Below, piece after piece: positions 51,894 through 62,117 of a stretch of DNA of 64,000 bases. Source of the DNA: Nitrososphaerota archaeon (GTDB lineage Archaea > Thermoproteota > Nitrososphaeria > Nitrososphaerales > Nitrosopumilaceae); NCBI GenBank assembly GCA_013287585.1, contig JABDDN010000001.1, forward strand, positions 1-64,000, written 5' to 3'. The notes under the pieces were generated by a model. It ran no database searches and was not told the origin of the DNA. It worked only from the letters and a program-made list of their open reading frames with translations. Both the position numbers and the translations under genes were made by a program. How positions within the stretch are numbered: position 1 is the stretch's first letter; each line of letters opens with the position of its first letter.

Positions 51894-52053
51894 AAAAGAT
51901 TCAATCCTCAGTTAATCAGATCTTTATTGATTAATACTGTTTATGATTTTGTATGAACAGAATGAGATTCTCAATATCCGTAGAATTTCTTATCAATGGC
52001 AGAAATCAAAAAAGCTGCAAAAGCATTTTTACAAATATGTTTAGAAAATAATT

Positions 52054-52572
52054 TTAAACTAATTTTTTCTTCATGCTGTATGCCAAAACTGCACAAATTG
52101 TTTTAGAATCAACAATTTTTCCAGATAAGATCATTTTTACTACTTTTTTAAAATCAATTTTTACTACTGATAGTATTTCATCCTCATCTAGCTTTAGTTT
52201 GCTGGATTTTTTAATCCCAGATGCAACAAAGCAGTGAATAACTTCAGTATTGTATCCTATTGACGGATAATATTTTATCAGAGAAATCATCTTCTTTGCC
52301 TCATAACCAGTCTCCTCCTTTAATTCCCTAAAAGCACATGTTCGTGGATTTTCCCCTTTGTTACATGTCCCTGCAGGAATTTCTAGTACATAACCGAGTG
52401 GAAAACGATGCTGTTTTACTAAAATCACTTTACCTTTTTCAATTGCTAACATTGCAGCAGCACCTCCGTGCTCAATTATCTCTCGACGTACTTTGCGCTT
52501 GTTTATTGAAACATCATAAAGACTCAATGAGAGAACTTTACCATCGTAGATTTTCTTCTTCATGGTGGGCAT
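52054..52572 (-). CDS. Nudix hydrolase (ADP-ribose pyrophosphatase-like)
   Basis: The Nudix box G-x5-E-x7-REx-x-EE-x-G is clear in the stretch GTCNKGENPRTCAFRELKEE plus TGYEA (about residues 71-95). VKQHRFPLGYVLEIPAGT before it and SIGYNTEVIHCFVA after fit the ADP-ribose subgroup. It hydrolyses nucleoside diphosphate sugars. ATG 52572 or 52563 may be used. The gene stands next to a minus-strand regulator with a 20-base gap. Confidence 0.9.
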   Translation of the reverse strand: MPTMKKKIYDGKVLSLSLYDVSINKRKVRREIIEHGGAAAMLAIEKGKVILVKQHRFPLGYVLEIPAGTCNKGENPRTCAFRELKEETGYEAKKMISLIKYYPSIGYNTEVIHCFVASGIKKSSKLKLDEDEILSVVKIDFKKVVKMILSGKIVDSKTICAVLAYSMKKKLV

Positions 52573-52592
52573 TCTTATGAATCTAAAATCAA

Positions 52593-53498
52593 TTATGAAT
52601 GTATCTGATATGAAAGATGAAGTCTTTTTGAAGTTTTTACCTCTTTGATACTATCCATTACCCATTTTTGTGGAAATGAGATCTTCTTTGGTATGAAAAG
52701 ATCTACAGAACGCACTCCCCCAATTTTTTGTATCAATTGAGTCAGCTCATCAAGCTTGAAAATGTTGTCGCTATAAAAAAATAATACAATCTGATTCATA
52801 TTTACAAAAGGTTTTTGCAAAAATGCTTTTCCAAATTCTTTTTCTAGGTTTTGTAGTGTTTTTTTAACATTACCTTCTACCCCAACAAGAATTGCAAATG
52901 GAATGTATCCAATCATTTCTTTAGGATTGTACAATAGTGTGAACTGTATTGCCTCATCATTTTGTAACTTATCAAGAGAACGCGCTACAGTTTTTGTCGA
53001 TAGATGAGCTAGATTGGCAATATCTTCAATTTTTAATCTTGGATTTTTTAAAAGTATTTCTATAATTTCAAGATCAGTCTTTGTCAAGTCAGATCTTATG
53101 CCAGGATTTTTTGCTTCAAAAATTGATAATACCCTAACGCCTTGTAATATTTTTTTTGCAAGTTCCATTTTTTGATTAGGATCTCCTTTTACAACTATAC
53201 TACAAACAGTCACACTTCCAACACATGGAACTACAAAAAATGGTTCTCCAATTAGCTTGACTTGATCTAAAATGTATTGCAAATCAGTTCCTGTTGCAAC
53301 AAAATAGATAACACTATATCCCAAAACAGGTGGTTCTATTTTTAGGGCAAACTCTTCAATAATTTTTTTATCTAACATTTTTTGGATTCTTGATTTTACA
53401 GCTCCACCAGATATGCCTACATTATTTCCAATTTGTCTGTCTGGCATTCGGCAATTGTTCAGTAAATGTGAGAGGATATGTATGTCAATTTTGTCCAT
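52593..53498 (-). CDS. Double-winged-helix Lrp/AsnC-family regulator
   Basis: Residues 1-55 (DIHILSHLLNNCRMPDRQIG ... GGAVKSRIQKML) form one Lrp-type winged helix, and residues about 150-200 (IEILLKNPRLKIEDIANLAHLSTKTVARSLDKL) a second. The rest shows Lrp-like beta regions. Two-HTH arrangement within one chain is common in Thaumarchaeota. It lies divergent from the ABC operon, 116 bases away, and may regulate it or the Nudix gene. The effector is unknown. Confidence 0.82.
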   Translation of the reverse strand: MDKIDIHILSHLLNNCRMPDRQIGNNVGISGGAVKSRIQKMLDKKIIEEFALKIEPPVLGYSVIYFVATGTDLQYILDQVKLIGEPFFVVPCVGSVTVCSIVVKGDPNQKMELAKKILQGVRVLSIFEAKNPGIRSDLTKTDLEIIEILLKNPRLKIEDIANLAHLSTKTVARSLDKLQNDEAIQFTLLYNPKEMIGYIPFAILVGVEGNVKKTLQNLEKEFGKAFLQKPFVNMNQIVLFFYSDNIFKLDELTQLIQKIGGVRSVDLFIPKKISFPQKWVMDSIKEVKTSKRLHLSYQIHS

Positions 53499-53614
53499 AT
53501 GTGTTACTCCTATCCATATATTTGGTATAAAGCATACAACTTGAATATATAATTGTCGTATTTATAATAAGAACTAAGTTAAAACATTAAATATCAGACT
53601 ATTTCAATAACTGT

Positions 53615-54808
53615 ATGGATTATAGGGCCAAAGTAGGTTTACGTTTTATTACTAGACGTAAAGGCAGTCTGATTGCAGCAAGTCTTGCAGTTTCAATTGC
53701 TATCTTGGTAGTACAGGTAAACTCTGTAATTTTCCAGGGTTTGTATAATGCAATTATACGTGATCAGATAAACTATAGATTTGGACATGTCTATATTACA
53801 AGAAACGAGAATTTCATAACAAAATCAGATAAAATGTTGGTAAACTGGCTTGAAAGAATTCCATATGTAGAAGCTGCTGCGCCACGGCTTGAATCTACCG
53901 CATCAATAAATGCAACAGGATCTGGACAAACAGTTAGAGATTATGACGTTCCTGTAATTGGAGTGGATCCAGTTTTGGATACACAAGCATCAACAATGTA
54001 TACGACAGTTGGAAATGGACAGTATGTATCTTCAAGAAATTCTATTGTCCTTGGAGCTTTGGTAGCACGAGATCTTGGTAATCCACATGTAGGTGATAGC
54101 ATAAAATTAAAATTCAAAGATAGAAATGGCCTTGATCAACTAAAACGATTCACCATAGTGGGGATTACACAAACTGCTGGTTCTGTTGGTCTTGATAATA
54201 GTGTTATAATGAACATTGATACTTTACGAGAAATATTGGGTAGACCACATGAAACACAATCAATCATGGTTAGGTTAAATGATCCAACAAAAGATCAAGT
54301 AGTCAAAGATCTTTTTCTTAATGCATTTCCAACTCGTTCAGACAACTTTAAAGCTCAAACAATTGAAGAATCTGCCGAGCAAACACTCAGTGGATTCAGA
54401 TCAGGTATTGCATTAATTAATTTAGTTGGGTACTTTGGTATGATGTCTTCTGCTTTTGCTGTTGTGACCATACAAATGATGCAGGTCACAAGTAAGACAC
54501 GTGAGATTGGAATAATGAGAGCAATTGGATCAAAAAGAAAAGATATTCTAATGATTTTCATCTTTCAAGGAATGGTGATTGGTGCTATAGGTGCAGGTCT
54601 TGGCACTGTTTTTGGTGTATCATATACGGTTTATGCAAAAGAAACACACTTGACATTCCAAGGCAGCTTGGCCTTAGAGGTATCTTACAACTGGCTTGGG
54701 ATATTACAGACAGACATTTTGGCATTTGTACTTGCTATAGTAGCATCAATTTATCCTGCCTACAAGGCAACGAAACTACAACCAGTGGAGGCCATGCGAT
54801 TTGGCTGA
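53615..54808 (+). CDS. MacB/FtsX-type ABC transporter permease
   Basis: The 397-residue protein has one N-terminal helix (GSLIAASLAVSIAILVVQVN), a large extracellular domain and three C-terminal helices, the layout of MacB/LolE-type permeases. QVTSKTREIGIMRAIGSKRKDILMIF is the typical cytoplasmic coupling segment; PVEAMRFG is the conserved C-terminus. The ATPase gene overlaps its end by eight bases. The protein likely exports or extracts a peptide or lipoprotein. Confidence 0.88.
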   Translation: MDYRAKVGLRFITRRKGSLIAASLAVSIAILVVQVNSVIFQGLYNAIIRDQINYRFGHVYITRNENFITKSDKMLVNWLERIPYVEAAAPRLESTASINATGSGQTVRDYDVPVIGVDPVLDTQASTMYTTVGNGQYVSSRNSIVLGALVARDLGNPHVGDSIKLKFKDRNGLDQLKRFTIVGITQTAGSVGLDNSVIMNIDTLREILGRPHETQSIMVRLNDPTKDQVVKDLFLNAFPTRSDNFKAQTIEESAEQTLSGFRSGIALINLVGYFGMMSSAFAVVTIQMMQVTSKTREIGIMRAIGSKRKDILMIFIFQGMVIGAIGAGLGTVFGVSYTVYAKETHLTFQGSLALEVSYNWLGILQTDILAFVLAIVASIYPAYKATKLQPVEAMRFG

Positions 54809-55505
54809 TTTAGTTCTAGAAGTACGTAATGTTGACAAGATATTTGGTGAAGGGGAAACTGCGGTCTATGCATTAAAAAATGTGTCATTTTCCGTAAAAA
54901 AAGGAAAATTCATTTTAATTGTAGGCAGCTCTGGTTCTGGCAAATCAACACTATTGAACATGATTGGACTTTTAGATAGACCTACAAATGGTCAAGTCTT
55001 TATCGACGGAATAGATCCTTCTAATCTAAATGATAACCAGATTTCATCATTTAGAAATTCTAAACTTGGATTCATTTTTCAATTTTCAAATCTACTTTCA
55101 GATTTAACGGTTCTAGAAAATGTACTTCTTCCAAGACAAATACAAGGAACTGACACAAATGCAATTGAGGAAGCAAAGTCATTGCTAAAGACAGTTGGCT
55201 TGGAAAATCAGATGAATAAATATGCAAACAAAGTCTCTGGTGGTCAAGCACAAAGAGTAGCAATTTGCAGAGCTCTTATCAATAAACCAGCAATAGTTTT
55301 AGCTGATGAACCAACCGGAAACTTGGATTCGGTATCAGCACAGACAACTGTTCAGTTAATGAAGTCTCTTAATAAAAAACTGGGACACACCTTCATAATA
55401 GTAACACATGATCGTCCGCAATTTGGTGATGTTGATAAAATAATTACAATCAAAGATGGTAGAATTGTTGATGATGAGATGATGGAGGTTCCAACAGTAA
55501 ATTGA
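54801..55505 (+). CDS. ABC transporter ATP-binding protein (LolD/MacB type)
   Basis: The 234-residue subunit has Walker A GSSGSGKSTL, the signature VSGGQAQRVAICRAL, and Walker B VLADEPTGNLDS, with the LolD/MacB-specific FQFSNLLSDLTVLENVLLP. TTG at 54801 overlaps the permease by eight bases, and the next gene's TTG start (55502) overlaps this stop by four, so all three are one operon. Confidence 0.93.
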   Translation: MADLVLEVRNVDKIFGEGETAVYALKNVSFSVKKGKFILIVGSSGSGKSTLLNMIGLLDRPTNGQVFIDGIDPSNLNDNQISSFRNSKLGFIFQFSNLLSDLTVLENVLLPRQIQGTDTNAIEEAKSLLKTVGLENQMNKYANKVSGGQAQRVAICRALINKPAIVLADEPTGNLDSVSAQTTVQLMKSLNKKLGHTFIIVTHDRPQFGDVDKIITIKDGRIVDDEMMEVPTVN

Positions 55506-57154
55506 TCTACAAAACCATTGTTATAGCTACCATGTTTCTATTAGGACAAATAATAATCCCAAGCTATGCAAGTGCTCCAGAACATCTTGCACCAGGAGTA
55601 TCACCTTTTGAACATGCATTTAATGACATAAAATTCCTTGACGCATATTTTGGAACATCTTCAGGAAAAATCGAAGTACAACCAGACGACAAGAATGTAC
55701 CATTTACAATCGTATTCTCAAATGTAGGATCAGAAGATATATCTGGAATAAAGGGACTGCTTAGTTTACCTGTTGGGTTTTCTCCAGCCATTGCTAATGC
55801 TAATGCTAACCTAATAGAGGCAGACAACACGCAAGTTGCAACAAGCGGCTCATCTTTTTTCCTGACATTCTTTGTTAATGTTGATAAAAATACAAATGTC
55901 AATTCTTATACTGGAACAGTTCAGGTATCCTATTCTAGAGTAAGGGAAAATGGATCTCATACCAATTACTTTGACTTTGCCTTTAAGGTCCCAGGAAAAA
56001 GTGTTCTAAATATGAAAGCAGAAAATCAATTCATACAGCCTGCATCAAACAATCAGATCACGGTTCAAGTCTCAAACGACGGTACAGCAGGCCTTAACAA
56101 CGTGGACATTACACTCAATCCCCAATCAAATTCTACTATGGGTTCATCTAATTTACAAAATGTCGTAATAAATCAAAACCACTGGAATATAGGAACTGTC
56201 GCCGCCCAATCCTCAAGTACATTTTCATTTAATATTTTTGTACCGCAGGATATTACAGGTCAAACTTTGCACATACCGTTGGGTATAACATACTTTGATG
56301 GGCAGGGAAATCAAATAACAACTTCTAGACTAGTAGATCTAATTGTAGGACCGGCAAGTTCAACGTTTGTTGTCAGACTCTCAACCCCTTCTTATCTCAT
56401 GATGGGAGTTATGCAAAATCTTACTCTTGGACTAGAAAATCTTTCCCCATCTAAGATCTCTGACATATCCATTACACTTGTGCCAAGCTCTTCAGATCTT
56501 AAAATTCTACAGGATCCAAGGTGGTTCGTAAATGAAATAAATCCGCTAGAGAAAACTACATTGAATATTCCTGTATTTGCTGATCAAAATATATCGAATC
56601 AAGCTGTAAACTTTGACGCTAACATCCAGTATACAAAGGATGGTTCTACAGTAATTGAAAAGCAGAGCTTTGCTACATATATCAGACCAGTAATAGATAT
56701 CTCAGTTTATGGAGTAGATGTGCTGAATATTGGTGGCAAGCAAAACATCATTGGCAATATTCTAAATCAAGGAAACATCAAAGGACAATTTGCTACTGTA
56801 ACTATAGAATCGGTTGATAATTCAAATATCAAAAAATCAGTTCAGTATATTGGAGATATAGATATCGATGCTCCAACTCCATTTAACATACCAATTGACT
56901 TTACAGGTAATCCGTCATTTGGAGAAAACAAAGTAGTTGTTACTGTGACGTACAAGGATTCGCTTTTGCAACCACATACAATAACACAAGAGAATACCAT
57001 AACCTTAGCAAACCCAACACCTCAAACAAATGACACTTCTCAACTTCAACTCATTATTCTTGTCGCTATAGCTGCTGGAATAGGAGGAATTGTATTCAAA
57101 GTACGTAAGGCGAAACTTCCAATTACAAAGAAAGTAATTGAAAATACAAGCTAA
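55502..57154 (+). CDS. Secreted protein with repeated Ig-like domains, ABC partner
   Basis: TTG 55502 starts a signal peptide (IYKTIVIATMFLLGQIIIPS). The 500-residue exterior is made of several beta-sandwich units of CARDB/NEW3 type (VPFTIVFSNVGSEDISGIK, NQITVQVSNDGTAGLNNVDI, NLTLGLENLSPSKISDI, VDVLNIGGKQNIIGNILNQG). A C-terminal helix (LQLIILVAIAAGIGGIVF) and basic tail anchor it. It likely works with the MacB-type permease on the outside, for example in exporting or holding cargo. Confidence 0.75.
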   Translation: MIYKTIVIATMFLLGQIIIPSYASAPEHLAPGVSPFEHAFNDIKFLDAYFGTSSGKIEVQPDDKNVPFTIVFSNVGSEDISGIKGLLSLPVGFSPAIANANANLIEADNTQVATSGSSFFLTFFVNVDKNTNVNSYTGTVQVSYSRVRENGSHTNYFDFAFKVPGKSVLNMKAENQFIQPASNNQITVQVSNDGTAGLNNVDITLNPQSNSTMGSSNLQNVVINQNHWNIGTVAAQSSSTFSFNIFVPQDITGQTLHIPLGITYFDGQGNQITTSRLVDLIVGPASSTFVVRLSTPSYLMMGVMQNLTLGLENLSPSKISDISITLVPSSSDLKILQDPRWFVNEINPLEKTTLNIPVFADQNISNQAVNFDANIQYTKDGSTVIEKQSFATYIRPVIDISVYGVDVLNIGGKQNIIGNILNQGNIKGQFATVTIESVDNSNIKKSVQYIGDIDIDAPTPFNIPIDFTGNPSFGENKVVVTVTYKDSLLQPHTITQENTITLANPTPQTNDTSQLQLIILVAIAAGIGGIVFKVRKAKLPITKKVIENTS

Positions 57155-57184
57155 AGTTATATTTAGTACAGGTGATTTTTGTTC

Positions 57185-57577
57185 ATGACTTGGGATGAAA
57201 TTGAGGTCCCAAAAGAAGTTAGACCTTTTATGCTTGAAGATGCCGAAGAAACAAAACTGGGACAAAAAAATGATGCAGACAAACAGTATAGATATGGTAA
57301 TTTACACATACGAGAATACGGCGACAAGTACCTAGTCCATATGGATGAGATTGATCCACGCAAAGATCCGCTTGGTCATCTTGTAGTGGATGCTCCGGAG
57401 GTCTTGATTGGTCTTGCATCAGCATTTTTTGGAGGAAAACAGGTTGCATCACAAATCTACAAAATACAAAAAAATTCAAAGATTGCAAAAGGTACCTCTT
57501 TGTTTGGAGGTCTCTTGGCATCAGTTGCACTTGGATATCTGGGATATTCTCTTACTAAAAAGATTAAAAATTTTTAG
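57185..57577 (+). CDS. Hypothetical protein with C-terminal membrane helix
   Basis: ATG 57185 (MTWDEIEVPKEVRPFMLEDA) is preferred over the TTG two codons upstream. The 130-residue protein has an N-terminal acidic region, a middle with YLVHMDEIDPRKDPLGHLVVDAPEVLIGL, and hydrophobic stretches near the end (GTSLFGGLLASVALGYLGYS) that look like a helical membrane hairpin. It is not recognised. Its stop overlaps the ribosome site of the AarF kinase that follows, so both are co-transcribed. Confidence 0.6.
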   Translation: MTWDEIEVPKEVRPFMLEDAEETKLGQKNDADKQYRYGNLHIREYGDKYLVHMDEIDPRKDPLGHLVVDAPEVLIGLASAFFGGKQVASQIYKIQKNSKIAKGTSLFGGLLASVALGYLGYSLTKKIKNF

Positions 57578-57581
57578 GAGG
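57576..57581 (+). promoter_or_regulatory. Shine-Dalgarno site for the AarF gene
   Basis: A perfect AGGAGG overlaps the stop of the previous gene and lies eight bases before ATT 57590. It points to ATT as the start of the kinase gene, since no ATG, GTG or TTG stands at that distance; the next in-frame TTG is at 57629. Confidence 0.6.
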
Positions 57582-57589
57582 AATCTGCT

Positions 57590-59143
57590 ATTTCAAAACT
57601 TAGAACAATAAAGATTTTTCTCAAACTCTTGCCTCTTATTTTGATTCTAAGAAAAGATAGAAGAGAGTGGGTTAGAAAAGAGGGCAAAAACATTAAAGTT
57701 GAAAGATATCAAAAAAATGCTCGTAAGGTTCTCAATACTTTTGTGTCACTAGGTCCTGTTTACATAAAATTGGGTCAATGGCTTTCTTCAAGAGCTGACA
57801 TCTTGCCTCAACCATATATGGAGGAGCTTGCAAAACTTCAAGATGAAGTACCAGCTGCTCCTTTTGATCAAGTAAAACCAATCATAGAAAAAGATCTGGG
57901 ACCATTAGAACAAAGCTTTGATCATGTCAATACCACTGTTGTTTCCGGCGCTTCACTTGGTCAAGTATATCTTGCCAAAATTAAGGAAAAGGACGTAATT
58001 ATAAAAGTAAGAAGACCAAACATTGACAAAATTGTAGAAGAAGACATTAGGGTTCTCAAAAAAATTATTCCGTTTGCAATGAAATTTGTAGATCCCAATC
58101 TACGATATTCAGCAGAAGCAATGCTTGCACAATTCATAGAAACAATACATGAGGAAATGGATTATAGAATTGAATCTCAAAATCTAAAGACAATAAAAAG
58201 AAATTTTCGTTCAGATCCTAAAGTAATAATCCCTTCTGTAATAGATGATCATTCCACAGAACATGTACTTACTATGGAATACATTCCTGGAATAAAGATA
58301 ACCAATGTAAAAGCACTTGATGAGATTGGGTTAGACAGAGCGCAGCTTGTAGTTAAAGTACACAAGGTATTTTTTACAATGCTTTTGCACCATGATATCT
58401 TTCACGCTGACCCCCATCCTGGCAACATATCTGTGGCTAATGACGGTTCTTTGATTCTATATGATTTTGGAATGGTAGGAAGACTAGATAATGAAACTCG
58501 TCTCAAACTAATCAGACTGTATCTATCCCTTGTTGAAAAAGATCCTCCACGAACTGTCAGTGCCATGGATGAACTTGGAATGCTGCTTCCTGGTTACAAC
58601 CGTTTTGTAATAGAAAAAGGGATTGCAATGTCAATTCAGGCAATGCATGGAACCAAAGTGGACAAAATGGAAGTAAGAGCTCTAATGGATCTTGCAAATA
58701 AGACAATGAGCAGATTTCCATTTAAGCTTCCAAAGCATCTAGCACTTTACATGAGGATGGCATCTATACTTGAAGGAATTTATCATACTCACAAAGTCAA
58801 TTTCCGATTTATCAATGTCTTACAAAATATTTTGGAGGAAGAAAATCTCATCAAAGACGCATATGTTGAAGAACTGAAAATTTCATTTGGTAAATTTATA
58901 AAATCAATCAATGATGTAATTGCTATTGCACCTGAACTCAAACAATATCTTGAAGAAAAAAGAACTGCTCAATATCAACCGAAAAAATCATCTAGAAACA
59001 TTTTGCTTTCTGGAAGCATACTTTCCGCAGCTGTATTTGTTGGCTCAACAATACTTTATGGAAACAATCAACTTGTAGGAGAGCTTGGAATGATTGGTTC
59101 CGTAGTTATAATTTTAGCAGCAGTTTTAATGCGAGAACACTAG
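57590..59143 (+). CDS. AarF/ABC1/UbiB family atypical kinase
   Basis: The protein has the family motifs KLGQWLSSRADILPQPYMEEL (KxGQ), ASLGQVYLAKI (ATP loop), FHADPHPGNISVA (catalytic) and LYDFGMVGRL (DFG-like metal loop). Two hydrophobic helices at the C-terminus (ILLSGSILSAAVFVGSTIL, GMIGSVVIILAAVLM) anchor it in the membrane. The family supports quinone synthesis or lipid homeostasis. If it starts at ATT 57590, 13 extra residues precede LPLILILRKDRREW; TTG 57629 is the conventional alternative. Confidence 0.88.
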   Translation: MSKLRTIKIFLKLLPLILILRKDRREWVRKEGKNIKVERYQKNARKVLNTFVSLGPVYIKLGQWLSSRADILPQPYMEELAKLQDEVPAAPFDQVKPIIEKDLGPLEQSFDHVNTTVVSGASLGQVYLAKIKEKDVIIKVRRPNIDKIVEEDIRVLKKIIPFAMKFVDPNLRYSAEAMLAQFIETIHEEMDYRIESQNLKTIKRNFRSDPKVIIPSVIDDHSTEHVLTMEYIPGIKITNVKALDEIGLDRAQLVVKVHKVFFTMLLHHDIFHADPHPGNISVANDGSLILYDFGMVGRLDNETRLKLIRLYLSLVEKDPPRTVSAMDELGMLLPGYNRFVIEKGIAMSIQAMHGTKVDKMEVRALMDLANKTMSRFPFKLPKHLALYMRMASILEGIYHTHKVNFRFINVLQNILEEENLIKDAYVEELKISFGKFIKSINDVIAIAPELKQYLEEKRTAQYQPKKSSRNILLSGSILSAAVFVGSTILYGNNQLVGELGMIGSVVIILAAVLMREH

Positions 59144-59527
59144 CTATTCTATTGTAATATCTTTACCATGTTTAACTGGAATCTTTAGAGTAAGAACACC
59201 GTTGTGGTATTTTGCAGAACCCTCAAGATCTTCACCTTCATTTACATCAACTGGAAGTCGGATTTTTTTATCAATTGTATGTGGTCTTTGATGCCAGATT
59301 ACCGTTCCATCATGATCTGTTTCTCGTGTCGCATTAATTGAAAGGATATTTCCACGTATTCTTAATTTGATATCCTTTTTGTCAAAGCCTGGAAGATCAA
59401 TAGTTACTATGATATTATCATTTTCAAGCTGTATATCCATTGGTGGAAGTACAAACTCATAAAATTCTCTGGATTTGTTGCCTATTTCTTTCATGACTTC
59501 TTTTGCCATATAACGTACCAAGCCCAT
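59144..59527 (-). CDS. Hsp20-family protein
   Basis: The 127-residue protein has an alpha-crystallin domain from residue 30 to 125, with IVTIDLPGFDKKDIKLRIRGN and KYHNGVLTLKIPVKHG (the A-x-x-x-G-x-L-like pattern). The N-terminal arm is short. It differs from the longer Hsp20 at 6 kb in its promoter too (no palindrome seen). It abuts the kinase gene stop directly. Confidence 0.87.
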   Translation of the reverse strand: MGLVRYMAKEVMKEIGNKSREFYEFVLPPMDIQLENDNIIVTIDLPGFDKKDIKLRIRGNILSINATRETDHDGTVIWHQRPHTIDKKIRLPVDVNEGEDLEGSAKYHNGVLTLKIPVKHGKDITIE

Positions 59528-59609
59528 TTTGATATAATAAAGTCTTTTTTAGTTATAAACCTTATAGTAGATTCACAATTTATCTACTTCGTAATTTAAT
59601 TACAATCAA

Positions 59610-60188
59610 ATGATTATAGTTATTGAAGGATTTGATCAAGCAGGAAAAAGAACTCAATCCGAACTTTTAGCAAAATTTTTGAAAACAAGAAAATTAAAAT
59701 GTAAAATTTTTAGCTTTCCTGATTATACTACACCAATAGGAAAAGAAATCAAACATTACCTGAGTGGAAAACAAAAATTTCCTCCCCAAGTAATACATTG
59801 TTTACTTGCTGCAAACAGATGGGAAAAATTAAAGGAAATACAAGATACATTATCAAAAAATTATGTTTTGATAATGAATAGATATTATCAATCTAATTTA
59901 GTCTATGGCAAGGCAAATGGGCAAGATCTAAAATGGCTTTTAAATCTTGATTCAGGTCTTCCAAAAGAAAATCTGGTAATTCTTCTTGATGTAAAATCAA
60001 AAGATTCATTTTCACGTAAAAAAACTTTACGTGATAAATTTGAAAAGGACAAAGAATTTGCAAAAAAAATAATTCATACTTATAGAACATTAGCAAAAAA
60101 GTTTGGATGGAAAATAGTAAATGCTTCACAAACTCAAGAACAAGTACACAAAGCTGTCAAGGAAATAGCTCTGAGATATATAAAATAA
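59610..60188 (+). CDS. tmk: Thymidylate kinase
   Basis: The 192-residue protein starts IIVIEGFDQAGKRTQSELLAK, the P-loop and TMPK motif. It has FSFPDYTTPIGKEI and NRYYQSNLVYGKANG (DR(Y/H) motif region). It converts dTMP to dTDP. The HD hydrolase and UMP kinase follow closely, making a nucleotide-metabolism operon. Confidence 0.93.
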   Translation: MIIVIEGFDQAGKRTQSELLAKFLKTRKLKCKIFSFPDYTTPIGKEIKHYLSGKQKFPPQVIHCLLAANRWEKLKEIQDTLSKNYVLIMNRYYQSNLVYGKANGQDLKWLLNLDSGLPKENLVILLDVKSKDSFSRKKTLRDKFEKDKEFAKKIIHTYRTLAKKFGWKIVNASQTQEQVHKAVKEIALRYIK

Positions 60189-60192
60189 AAAA

Positions 60193-61443
60193 ATGACAAA
60201 AAAATACCTAGAAATTGTTGATCCAATTCATGACTTTATAAGAATTTATGAATCTGAAATTAAAATAATAGACACTCCTATTTTTCAGAGATTACGCAGA
60301 ATAAGACAACTGGCAGGTGCTCATCTAGTTTATCCAGGCGCACAACATTCTAGATTTGAACATTCACTTGGAGTAACACATGTTGCAGGTCAAGCAGCAT
60401 TAGTACTCAAAGATAAAGAATTTTTGAATTCAGATGATGTTGCAAACCTAAGAATGGGGGGTCTCTTACATGATCTCGGTCATGGACCATTCTCTCATTT
60501 ATTTGAGGAAGTTTTACAAAAAAGAAAAAAAACATCACATGAAGAAATTGGTAAGAAAATCATACTACAAACTGAGATTGGAGATTTGTTATCAAAATCT
60601 GGGTTTGATAAAAAGTTTCTAGCTGATCTTGCCTTTGGAAATTCCAAACATCAATTTATGAATGAAATCATATCTGGAGGTCTTAGCGCTGATATGATGG
60701 ACTATCTACCACGAGATGGATATTTTACTGGCACAGAACATGCTAAAATTGATTTTAAAAGAATAATTCAATCCCTAGATGTACATGAAAAAAAACTCTC
60801 ACTTGATAAATCTGCACTCTATTCTTTTGAATCTATGATGATTTCAAGATATCAAATGTTTAAGGCTGTTTATTATCACAAAACTGTGCGATCTGCTGAA
60901 GTTATGTTGCTAGAATCAATGAGTCTTGCAGATAATGAACTTGATCTTACTTCTACTGATCTTGATAATTACATTAAATTGACTGATGAATTTGTAATTT
61001 CAAAACTAATATCTCTTCCAGAAAAATCCTCAGATCTTAGAAGAGCAAGACAGCTTGCAAAAGATTACCAAGAACGTAGACTACTCAAATGCGTCTTTGA
61101 AAAGATTCTTGCACGTCATGATCTAATAGGTAAAATAAAAACATTGGATGTAAAAAAACAAATCTCTAAAAAATCCAAAGTAGATGAGTCAGAAATTTTT
61201 ATTGATGTGTCCATGACTCCGTCCATTCCTCTTACACCTTCAAAAAAAGAATCAGAATCAATAATACTTACGTCAAAAAAAAATACACTTTCTAAGGAAG
61301 CATATGAACTTCCAATATCAGAAATACCTCTCGTTTCTGCAATTTCTGGATTTATGAACATCTTACGAGTTTATACAGCACAAAAAAACAGAAAAAAGGT
61401 TGAAATTGCAGCACAGATCATCCTTGGTGAAAACAAATTATGA
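60193..61443 (+). CDS. HD-domain phosphohydrolase (dNTPase-like)
   Basis: The 416-residue protein starts four bases after tmk. [19 protein letters not shown] and [18 protein letters not shown] hold the HD metal site. [17 protein letters not shown] follows, as in COG1078/SAMHD1-like dNTP triphosphohydrolases. It would hydrolyse dNTPs and so balance pools, consistent with its neighbours tmk and pyrH. An ATGA overlap links it to the UMP kinase. Confidence 0.88.
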   Translation: MTKKYLEIVDPIHDFIRIYESEIKIIDTPIFQRLRRIRQLAGAHLVYPGAQHSRFEHSLGVTHVAGQAALVLKDKEFLNSDDVANLRMGGLLHDLGHGPFSHLFEEVLQKRKKTSHEEIGKKIILQTEIGDLLSKSGFDKKFLADLAFGNSKHQFMNEIISGGLSADMMDYLPRDGYFTGTEHAKIDFKRIIQSLDVHEKKLSLDKSALYSFESMMISRYQMFKAVYYHKTVRSAEVMLLESMSLADNELDLTSTDLDNYIKLTDEFVISKLISLPEKSSDLRRARQLAKDYQERRLLKCVFEKILARHDLIGKIKTLDVKKQISKKSKVDESEIFIDVSMTPSIPLTPSKKESESIILTSKKNTLSKEAYELPISEIPLVSAISGFMNILRVYTAQKNRKKVEIAAQIILGENKL

Positions 61444-62117
61444 GAAAACGAATTGTCATAAAATTATCTGGCAGCTTGTTTGGGATGGAGGATGAAAAAG
61501 TACTCAAGGATTATGCCACATTTTTCGTTAGGATATCAAAGATTTGTCAACCAATTATTATCGCAGGAGGGGGCAAAATTGCAAGACATTACATTTCACA
61601 TGCAAGATCCTCTGGTGCAGATGAATCTACCCTTGACGAGCTTGGTATAGAAGTATCACGGCTTAATGCTAAACTTTTGATCTATGCAATACAGAATAAA
61701 GCATATCCACATCCTCCAACCAATCTAAAAGAAATTACACACGCCGCAGATAGCGGATTAATAGTAATAACGGGTGGTTTGCATCCAGGTCAAAGTACTA
61801 ATGCAACAGCAGCACTTATTGCAGAAAAGGTCAGAGCGTCTATATTTTTGAATGCTACAGACGTTGATGGAGTCTATGATTCAGATCCTAACAAGAATAA
61901 AAATGCAAAAAAATTCAAGCGAATTGAGCTGAAAAAACTTCGTAATATGCTTGTACATCAAGAATCCATTGCTGGTAGTTATGACTTGATGGATATTGTT
62001 GCACTCAAAGTAATTGAACGATCCAAAATCAAAACACGTATCATAAAGGCAGATGTTAAAACTTTAGAAAAAGCAATCAAAGGGTCTCCTGAAGGAACTG
62101 AAATTATACTAACCTGA
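61440..62117 (+). CDS. pyrH: UMP kinase
   Basis: The 225-residue amino-acid-kinase-fold protein has [48 protein letters not shown] and [14 protein letters not shown]. These identify archaeal PyrH. It phosphorylates UMP. It overlaps the HD gene by four bases and the convergent hypothetical gene by 14 bases. Confidence 0.94.
   Translation: MRKRIVIKLSGSLFGMEDEKVLKDYATFFVRISKICQPIIIAGGGKIARHYISHARSSGADESTLDELGIEVSRLNAKLLIYAIQNKAYPHPPTNLKEITHAADSGLIVITGGLHPGQSTNATAALIAEKVRASIFLNATDVDGVYDSDPNKNKNAKKFKRIELKKLRNMLVHQESIAGSYDLMDIVALKVIERSKIKTRIIKADVKTLEKAIKGSPEGTEIILT

Noticed and set aside
51996-52106. 36-residue frame starting MAEIKKAAKAF
   Set aside because: It runs antisense into the Nudix gene, has no ribosome site and a composition that looks accidental.
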